Source: Bacteroidota bacterium
GTDB taxonomy: Bacteria; Bacteroidota; Bacteroidia; Chitinophagales; Chitinophagaceae
NCBI GenBank assembly: GCA_005882315.1
Contig: VBAR01000002.1
Span: 186,001-250,000, forward strand
DNA length: 64,000 nucleotides
Direction of reading: 5' to 3'
Made by a program: the position numbers and the translations under genes. The notes under the pieces are model-generated. The model was not told the origin of the DNA. It searched no databases and worked only from the letters and a program-made list of their open reading frames with translations. Shown here in pieces: positions 58,454 through 64,000 of the stretch; position 1 is the first letter of the stretch; each line of letters starts with the position of its first letter.

Positions 58454-59887
58454 ATGAGGCTGTCCTGTAAAATAAAATTGTTCGTTTTACACACCGTATT
58501 TTTTGTTGTCTTGTTTGCAAAACAAGGCAGCAGCCAATCTTCTGCGGCGCAGAACTATGCCCGCAACAGACCCGGTGTGGTAATGATCAAAACAAATTTT
58601 TCGGCTACGGTTTATGTGAAGCAGGTGATTGTTGATAACCGGCTTTTTAATGCATTGTTGGATTCCATCAGTGATATCGAAAGATTTGGAGCCCGGATGA
58701 ATGCCGAAGAAAAATTGGATATTGTTTTAAAACAAATAAGTAACAGGCCGGCTAAATTTTTTAAGAATACTGCTGATTACCGGTATCATACACAAACAAT
58801 CACTACATCCGGAACAGGGTTTATTATAACTGAAGATGGTTACCTGGTTACCAACTGTCATGTGGTGGATGAATCCGGTAATTATATCCGGCGAAAATTT
58901 ATTCTTTCCGCTTTTCAGCAGGTGACTGAAACTAATATAGCTGCATTGGAAGCAGCATGGGCTGTAAAATTCAGTGAGGAACAAAAAGAATTGTTGTATA
59001 GCTCCTTTGTAGAAATATATTCGAGCATTCAGTCTATTTTACTGGAGAATCTGAAACGTAATATTTATGTTTCTTATGCAACTGATACAGCCAGTGGACA
59101 AGCCTCTTCGAAAACAACATTGGCACGTATTATTAAAAAAGGAGCATCAATGCCGGGAAAGGATATTGCCATTTTGAAAATAGAACCAGGTAGTTTTTTC
59201 CCTACATTACGATTAGCCAATATTACGCTACCACGTGTTGGAGATAGAATTTATGTATATGGTTATCCTGACCCGGTGACACGTAATGCATACTTATCAT
59301 CTGAATCCACCCAAGAACCATCACTTACAACCGGTATTGTTGGTGGTATACGAAAAACAACAACCGGGTGGAATGTGGTACAGATGGATGCTGAAATCAA
59401 TCATGGCAATAGCGGTGGGCCGGTATGTAATGAGAATGGTGAGGTGATCGGTATCGCTACATTCGGCAGTAAAGAATACGGCTCCGCTTCACTGGCAGCA
59501 GGCATGAATTTTTCAATACCGGTAAGTATCGTAAAGGATTTTTTAGACTCATTAAAAATTGTTGCGAGGGAAGGAAAGGCTTCTGCATTGTTTAGTAAAG
59601 CAATGGATGACTATGATAATGCTGAATACCGGGAAGCCCTGGCTAAAATAAAAAAATTGCAGAAGCTCAATCCTGCTTTTCCGGGACTATCCTATTATAT
59701 CAATGATTGTAATACGAAGATTGAAAATGGGCTTGACAAAACTGAACGAAAAATAAAATTCGGTTTGTTATTGGTTGGTTTGTTCCTACTTCTAATACTT
59801 CTCTTTTTGGTCCGCAGATTTATTCAGAAAAGAAAAATTTCAGCACTTAGTTCACATTCGCCGAAAGAAAAGCCTGTATCTTATTAA
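58454..59887 (+). CDS. Membrane-anchored S1C family serine protease
   Basis: A 477-residue envelope protein with a signal peptide ('MRLSCKIKLFVLHTVFFVVLFAKQGSSQ'), a trypsin-like protease domain and a C-terminal membrane helix ('FGLLLVGLFLLLILLFLVRRF'). The catalytic triad lies in 'GTGFIITEDGYLVTNCHVVDE' (His), 'MPGKDIAILKIEPG' (Asp) and 'AEINHGNSGGPVCNENG' (Ser). A ~100-residue insertion separates His and Asp. There is no PDZ domain as in DegP. It probably degrades or regulates envelope proteins. The ATG at 58454 opens the signal peptide. Its end overlaps the convergent esterase gene by 41 bp. Confidence 0.85.
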   Translation: MRLSCKIKLFVLHTVFFVVLFAKQGSSQSSAAQNYARNRPGVVMIKTNFSATVYVKQVIVDNRLFNALLDSISDIERFGARMNAEEKLDIVLKQISNRPAKFFKNTADYRYHTQTITTSGTGFIITEDGYLVTNCHVVDESGNYIRRKFILSAFQQVTETNIAALEAAWAVKFSEEQKELLYSSFVEIYSSIQSILLENLKRNIYVSYATDTASGQASSKTTLARIIKKGASMPGKDIAILKIEPGSFFPTLRLANITLPRVGDRIYVYGYPDPVTRNAYLSSESTQEPSLTTGIVGGIRKTTTGWNVVQMDAEINHGNSGGPVCNENGEVIGIATFGSKEYGSASLAAGMNFSIPVSIVKDFLDSLKIVAREGKASALFSKAMDDYDNAEYREALAKIKKLQKLNPAFPGLSYYINDCNTKIENGLDKTERKIKFGLLLVGLFLLLILLFLVRRFIQKRKISALSSHSPKEKPVSY

Positions 59888-60692
59888 ATGAATCGGTAAG
59901 GTTAGGCCCAGTCCACCCATGGCTTTCAGTTGGGTAAAATACATATTGATGAATAACGCCGGCTGTGAACAGTCTTATATTTAAATTGTCAGACTGTGAT
60001 GGCGATACAACATTATCAGCACCGCCCTGTAATATCATTGTAGGTGATGATTGAACAGTAACTGCATTTATCGGGCTGGAAGAAGCGTAGATGCTTGCAT
60101 GTGTTGTCGGGTTTCCGCCTGTTACACTTACCAGTAATGGTTGCACCAGTGGGTTGGGCGGGTTATTATACAAATCAACTAACTCAGTAGGCCCAAAAAA
60201 ATCAATGATAGCTTTTACTTTAACAGGCGATGTGTATTTATAACCTTGCAATAATGCGAGATGAGCTCCTGCACTGACTCCTACTAAAACAAATTTATCA
60301 GAGATATGATACTCGTTACGTTTACTGTAAATAAATTCAACAGCAGCTTTTATATCATTTTCCTGCACTGGGAAAAGATCTGGAGGATTGGCAAGACGGT
60401 AATTCAGGTTGAACACTGCATACGAAGGCTCTCTTCTTCGTAACGAATCAATATATATATCCAGGTCGGCTTTGCTACCCGTGTTCCATCCACCGCCATG
60501 GATCATGATTATCACTTTAGTTGTAGTGGTGCTGCGCCCTGCAGGTAAATAAATATCCATTTTATGCTGTGCATGTGTACCATAAGAAACATCTTTTGAG
60601 ACTTGTTCACCGTTGGGGTTCGGGCTGTCATTTTTTTTACAGGATAAAACAAAAACTGCAAGTCCAAGAATGATACGGCTATTTATATTCAT
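59847..60692 (-). CDS. Alpha/beta hydrolase lipoprotein (esterase/lipase)
   Basis: A 281-residue protein with a lipoprotein signal ('IILGLAVFVLSCKKND', lipobox L-S-C). The fold resembles BD-FAE/hormone-sensitive-lipase-like hydrolases: oxyanion loop 'IMIHGGGWNTGSK', nucleophile elbow 'VGVSAGAHLAL' (Ser), 'PTMILQGGADNVVSPSQ' (Asp) and a late 'TESHGW' (His). It would hydrolyse an ester of a small substrate, perhaps acetylated sugars, in the periplasm or at the surface. Confidence 0.86.
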   Translation of the reverse strand: MNINSRIILGLAVFVLSCKKNDSPNPNGEQVSKDVSYGTHAQHKMDIYLPAGRSTTTTKVIIMIHGGGWNTGSKADLDIYIDSLRRREPSYAVFNLNYRLANPPDLFPVQENDIKAAVEFIYSKRNEYHISDKFVLVGVSAGAHLALLQGYKYTSPVKVKAIIDFFGPTELVDLYNNPPNPLVQPLLVSVTGGNPTTHASIYASSSPINAVTVQSSPTMILQGGADNVVSPSQSDNLNIRLFTAGVIHQYVFYPTESHGWTGPNLTDSFNKIQAFLSANVN

Positions 60693-60746
60693 AAAACAGA
60701 TTTCAATAAAATTAATCCGACGGTTGTTAAAAGAATTCCAACATTC

Positions 60747-62576
60747 TTATTTTTTTAGATCAAGTCGTATCTGCAATTCTTCAAACTGCTTCTCATCAAT
60801 CGTTGCTGGAGCATCTAACATCACATCACGACCTGCATTGTTTTTGGGAAAAGCAATAAAGTCACGGATGCTTTCGCTGCCGCCGAGAATAGCACATAAA
60901 CGGTCGAAGCCGAATGCAATACCACCATGCGGAGGAGCTCCGTATTCAAATGCGCCGAGTAAGAAGCTAAATTTATGCAGTGCTTCTTCTTTGGTCATAC
61001 CCAATGCTGCAAACATTTTTTCCTGCAACTCTCTTTGATAGATCCTGATCGAACCACCTCCAATTTCATTTCCGTTCAACACCATATCATACGCATTTGC
61101 TTTTATCCCAGCATAAGGATGCTCAAGATATTTTGCTGCATCTTTAATTGACGCTTCGTTATTGATCATCGTTTCGATCTGCGATGGCTTAGGAGAAGTG
61201 AATGGATGATGACGGGCTACCCAGCGGTTGCCTTCTTCATCATATTCAAACAAAGGAAAGTCCAGTACCCAGAGTAACTTGAATTCATCTTTCTTTCTCA
61301 ATCCCAAACGTTCTGCCATTTCCATTCTTAAATCACTCGTTGCTTTTCTTGTTCTTTCTTCTGCGCCTGCCAATATCAATACAAGGTCGCCCTGCTTTGC
61401 ACCTGCTGCATCAGCAATGGCTTTTAGTTTTTCTTCTGTAAAAAATTTATCTACGCTGCTTTTATAAGTTCCGTCGTTATTACATTTTATAAATACCAAA
61501 CCTTTCATTCCTATTTGCGGACGTTTTACCCATTCGGTCAATTCATCAGTTTGCTTGCGGCTGTATTCGCTACATCCGGGCACAGCAATAGCCAAAACAG
61601 TTTCTGCTTCATCAAATACTTTGAAACCTGCCCCATCAATCAACGTAGCATTATCTTGCTTTGCGGTATAAACTGAAGAAGGTTTTTTCAGGTTAAGCAA
61701 TTGCATACCGAAACGAATATCCGGTTTGTCATTTCCATAATTCCACATCGCATCTTCCCATGTCATGCGTTCTACTTTATCCGAATAATCAATTCCTTTT
61801 ACATCTTGGAAAATGGATTTTATCAATCCTTCAAACATGTTCAGAATATCTTCCTGTTCTACAAACGCCATTTCACAATCTATCTGGGTGAACTCGGGCT
61901 GACGGTCGGCACGCAGGTCTTCATCACGAAAACATTTTACGATCTGGTAATAACGGTCATAACCACTTACCATCAATAATTGTTTAAATGTTTGTGGTGA
62001 TTGAGGCAATGCATAAAACTGCCCTGCATTCATCCTGGATGGAACAACAAAATCTCTTGCCCCTTCAGGAGTTGATTTGATCAGGAAGGGAGTTTCAATA
62101 TCCATAAAGCCTTGTGCATGCAGGTAATTTCTTGTTGCACGATTTACCGCATAACGCAGTTCAAGATTTCTTTTTACTGCATTTCTTCTCAGATCAAGAT
62201 AGCGGTATTTCATTCGAAGATCATCGCCTCCATCTGTATCATCCTGTATGGTAAATGGCGGCACTGCTGATTTATTTAATACTGAAAACGATGAAACAGT
62301 TAACTCTACTTCGCCTGTCGGGATGTTCAGATTTTTATTGCTGCGTTCAGTCACAGTTCCTTTTGCCTGCAACACAAACTCACGGCCTAATGGATTTTCA
62401 TCAAGCTGTTTGCTGAGGTCTTCGCTGAATAATAGCTGTGTGATGCCATAACGGTCACGCAAGTCAACAAATGTGATGCTGCCGAATTTGCGAATGGTTT
62501 GTACCCAGCCCGCAAGGGTTACTTCTTTATTTATGTCTGTCAATCTTAATTCGCCACAGGTATGAGTTCTGAACAT
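60747..62576 (-). CDS. aspS: Aspartate--tRNA ligase
   Basis: A 609-residue class II synthetase. The OB-fold anticodon domain is at the N-terminus ('[33 protein letters not shown]'). Motif 2 is '[26 protein letters not shown]', a GAD domain insert follows, and motif 3 is '[16 protein letters not shown]'. Length is normal for bacterial AspRS. The minus-strand -7 box TATCTTTG at 62607-62600 lies 24 bp before the start codon. It charges tRNA-Asp; if it is non-discriminating it would also serve tRNA-Asn, which cannot be judged here. Confidence 0.95.
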   Translation of the reverse strand: MFRTHTCGELRLTDINKEVTLAGWVQTIRKFGSITFVDLRDRYGITQLLFSEDLSKQLDENPLGREFVLQAKGTVTERSNKNLNIPTGEVELTVSSFSVLNKSAVPPFTIQDDTDGGDDLRMKYRYLDLRRNAVKRNLELRYAVNRATRNYLHAQGFMDIETPFLIKSTPEGARDFVVPSRMNAGQFYALPQSPQTFKQLLMVSGYDRYYQIVKCFRDEDLRADRQPEFTQIDCEMAFVEQEDILNMFEGLIKSIFQDVKGIDYSDKVERMTWEDAMWNYGNDKPDIRFGMQLLNLKKPSSVYTAKQDNATLIDGAGFKVFDEAETVLAIAVPGCSEYSRKQTDELTEWVKRPQIGMKGLVFIKCNNDGTYKSSVDKFFTEEKLKAIADAAGAKQGDLVLILAGAEERTRKATSDLRMEMAERLGLRKKDEFKLLWVLDFPLFEYDEEGNRWVARHHPFTSPKPSQIETMINNEASIKDAAKYLEHPYAGIKANAYDMVLNGNEIGGGSIRIYQRELQEKMFAALGMTKEEALHKFSFLLGAFEYGAPPHGGIAFGFDRLCAILGGSESIRDFIAFPKNNAGRDVMLDAPATIDEKQFEELQIRLDLKK

Positions 62577-62599
62577 GTATGATCTGTTTTTTCAGGCGG

Positions 62600-62607
62600 C
62601 AAAGATA
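62600..62607 (-). promoter_or_regulatory. TAnnTTTG -7 box of aspS
   Basis: Exact TATCTTTG on the minus strand, ending 23 bp before the aspS ATG. No clear TTG at -33. Confidence 0.45.
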
Positions 62608-62656
62608 AGGTTCAATGGCCGATGTGCCATATTCCTAAAACGGGTAGATTTGTTCA

Positions 62657-63463
62657 ATGCCCAACCCGCTGCATAAAATAATCGGCGCTATTATAAGCAA
62701 TAAAAACCCTGATTCAATACCTGCTGCCTACAAAGAGCTGGCGGAGATTACAAGATTTGAGCATGATATTGTTTCGAAACATATATGCTACTATAATAAA
62801 TTACCTGATCCAGGTAAGCTCCGGTTTTTAAAAAGAGTTTATTATTTTAAAAACAGTAAGCATTTTCATTATGTCGATCTTGAAGAAAAGCCTGAAATGC
62901 AGGTACTGCTGAGTGCAGCGGCTGTACAGTTGACATTTGGCTTACGCAGTTATCTTCTTCCTTTCTTTAAAAATATTTATTTGATCGCTGATGCATACCG
63001 TGCAAAAGACCTGCCTACCGGACAGGCAGGTATTGAAGGATTGAATGTGGGGCATGTATCTACCACCGGGATTTATATTTCATGGAAGTATTTGCTGGAA
63101 GGATTTAAGAATGATACAGATGGTGTAAATACTGCCATTCATGAAATGGCACATGCGCTGCGTCATCAAAATAATATGTGGGACTTTGGTATTGATAAAG
63201 AATTTCATACTGATTTTGCAAAGTATACTCAGCAATATGGCCCGGCGCTTATACAGGCTTTATTGCACCGGCGCAGTATTTTACGCAACTATGCTTTTAC
63301 CAATTTCGAAGAATTCTGGGCAGTAAGTGTGGAGGCTTTTTTTGAATTACCGGAGGAATTAAAAACTAATTTACCCGCTATATATCATTCATTATGTGAG
63401 GTATTGAACCAGGATCCCATGACTGAAAAAAAAGTATTGCCCTCTGCAACACGAAAACGCTGA
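62657..63463 (+). CDS. M90-like (MtfA-type) zinc peptidase, repeat-interrupted
   Basis: A 268-residue cytosolic metallopeptidase. The zinc motif is 'TAIHEMAHALR' (HExxH), with a downstream Glu in 'FEEFWAVSVEAFFELPEEL' as the third ligand, as in MtfA/M90 peptidases. 'VYYFKNSKHFHYVDLEEKPEMQVLLSAAAVQLTFGLRSY' is the family N-terminal block. Compared with the tandem paralogue immediately downstream, it carries a seven-residue insert containing 'DLPTGQAG', encoded by a 21-bp palindrome. The reading frame and zinc site stay intact. E. coli MtfA acts on the glucose regulator Mlc; the role here is unknown. Confidence 0.83.
   Translation: MPNPLHKIIGAIISNKNPDSIPAAYKELAEITRFEHDIVSKHICYYNKLPDPGKLRFLKRVYYFKNSKHFHYVDLEEKPEMQVLLSAAAVQLTFGLRSYLLPFFKNIYLIADAYRAKDLPTGQAGIEGLNVGHVSTTGIYISWKYLLEGFKNDTDGVNTAIHEMAHALRHQNNMWDFGIDKEFHTDFAKYTQQYGPALIQALLHRRSILRNYAFTNFEEFWAVSVEAFFELPEELKTNLPAIYHSLCEVLNQDPMTEKKVLPSATRKR
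63010..63030. repeat. 21-bp palindrome inserted in frame in the peptidase gene
   Basis: CCTGCCT, a spacer ACCGGAC that includes part of the second arm, then AGGCAGG: the 21 bp form an inverted repeat exactly seven codons long. The neighbouring paralogue lacks it at the same place, between 'AYR' and 'GHV'. Confidence 0.9.
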
Positions 63464-63575
63464 ATCACGTCGTTATTTACAGGCAGGTAAAATATCTCCG
63501 TAATTGTACGAGAAAAAAAGTAAAGCTTGCAAATGGGAAAATGAGTGTTTATATTTATAAGCCGAACCGTACTTT

Positions 63576-64000
63576 ATGCAAAACTTTTTCCATCGAATAA
63601 GACAATTATTCACAAGTAAAATTGCGCCTGACAAGCCTTTTGTACAGGATTATCCCACTGTTACGGAAACCGTTTTCAATAACTATTCATTTGTGATCGG
63701 TGGTTTATTTAACTACTTCAATGAATTGCCAAAACATCTGCAATACCGTTTTGTAAGCCGGGTACATGAATTTAAAGAATCAAAAAAATTTCACTTTATA
63801 GGTTTAGAGAGAAATGATGATACTGCCATTTTAGTAAGTGCATCTGCAATACAGGTAACATTCGGTTTAAAAAATTATAAGATGCAGCACTTTAAAGATA
63901 TTTATGTGCTGGCCGATGCATACCGGATGGATGACGACGAAGAATTATATATTGGCCATGTAGCACCCGATGGAATTTACCTGAGCTGGAAACATTTCTT
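63576..64000 (+). CDS. Second M90-like peptidase paralogue (cut by window end)
   Basis: The ATG at 63576 starts a frame open to the window end (141 codons seen): 'MQNFFHRIRQLFTSKIAPDK', then 'RVHEFKESKKFHFIGLERNDDTAILVSASAIQVTFGLKNYKMQHFKDIYVLADAYRMDDDEELYIGHVAPDGIYLSWKHF'-type sequence. It aligns throughout with the peptidase gene upstream (LSAAAVQLTFGL with VSASAIQVTFGL; GHVSTTGIYISWKYL with GHVAPDGIYLSWKHF). The zinc motif should lie just beyond the edge. A tandem duplication is the simplest origin. Confidence 0.85.
   Translation, partial: MQNFFHRIRQLFTSKIAPDKPFVQDYPTVTETVFNNYSFVIGGLFNYFNELPKHLQYRFVSRVHEFKESKKFHFIGLERNDDTAILVSASAIQVTFGLKNYKMQHFKDIYVLADAYRMDDDEELYIGHVAPDGIYLSWKHF

Overview
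The window looks like a chromosomal segment of a Gram-negative Bacteroidota, most likely of the Chitinophagaceae or a close relative. The evidence is the moderately AT-rich DNA, promoter -7 boxes of the TAnnTTTG type, a LolA carrier, PorT-type outer-membrane barrels, a DUF4293 protein, a 7TM-DISM sensor kinase and a protein with a type IX secretion-like C-terminal domain. The family-level placement is inference; no rRNA gene is present.

Layout. 1-7.1 kb: a CBS-domain protein, then a sugar/uronate locus (kduD, a SelT/SelW-like protein, a secreted BNR_4 protein, galK, a sugar/H+ symporter, a phosphomannose-isomerase-like cupin). 7.2-15.6 kb: an L,D-transpeptidase, tRNA-Leu beside a broken tRNA-Leu fragment, a Cys-rich surface protein, dapD, a BASS transporter, a GT4 glycosyltransferase, cca, a PRiA4b-like protein and miaA.

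15.6-23.5 kb is the most unusual part. Twelve copies or fragments of a ~160-bp imperfect palindrome (seven full, three right-half, two degenerate) split the DNA into single-gene modules of roughly 550-950 bp. All full and half copies point the same way, while the 11 small, mutually unrelated genes lie on both strands and each starts at a repeat. Both arms carry a TAnnTTTG box reading outward. Most of the genes encode small exported proteins or lipoproteins. The arrangement resembles an integrase-less integron cassette array or an immunity-gene array, but the repeat is not a canonical attC and no recombinase lies in the window.

23.7-44.6 kb: a secreted DUF4838/discoidin protein, gcdH, aroK, a DISM histidine kinase, ftsK, lolA, glyA, a sugar nucleotidyltransferase, a nitronate monooxygenase-like enzyme, a repeat-built coiled-coil protein, a two-gene ABC exporter, an FAD oxidoreductase and a PorT-like barrel. 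45-64 kb: dnaA, tRNA-Pro, tRNA-Ser, a GT2 glycosyltransferase and homoserine dehydrogenase behind a SAM-I riboswitch, uvrA, two candidate structured RNAs, a T9SS-like sorting-domain protein, an ElaA acetyltransferase, a PhyH oxygenase, rarA, an S1C protease, an esterase, aspS and two tandem M90-type peptidases (the second cut by the window edge).

A second theme is short palindromic repeats. They sit between genes as REP-like doublets (27.8-28.0 and 37.3-37.4 kb), a CCACAGAG family (12.5 and 36.1 kb) and a ~75-bp inverted pair (27.9 and 36.2 kb). They also sit in frame inside coding sequences: cca, probably dapD, the nitronate monooxygenase N-terminus, and the first M90 peptidase, where an exactly 21-bp palindrome is absent from the adjacent paralogue.
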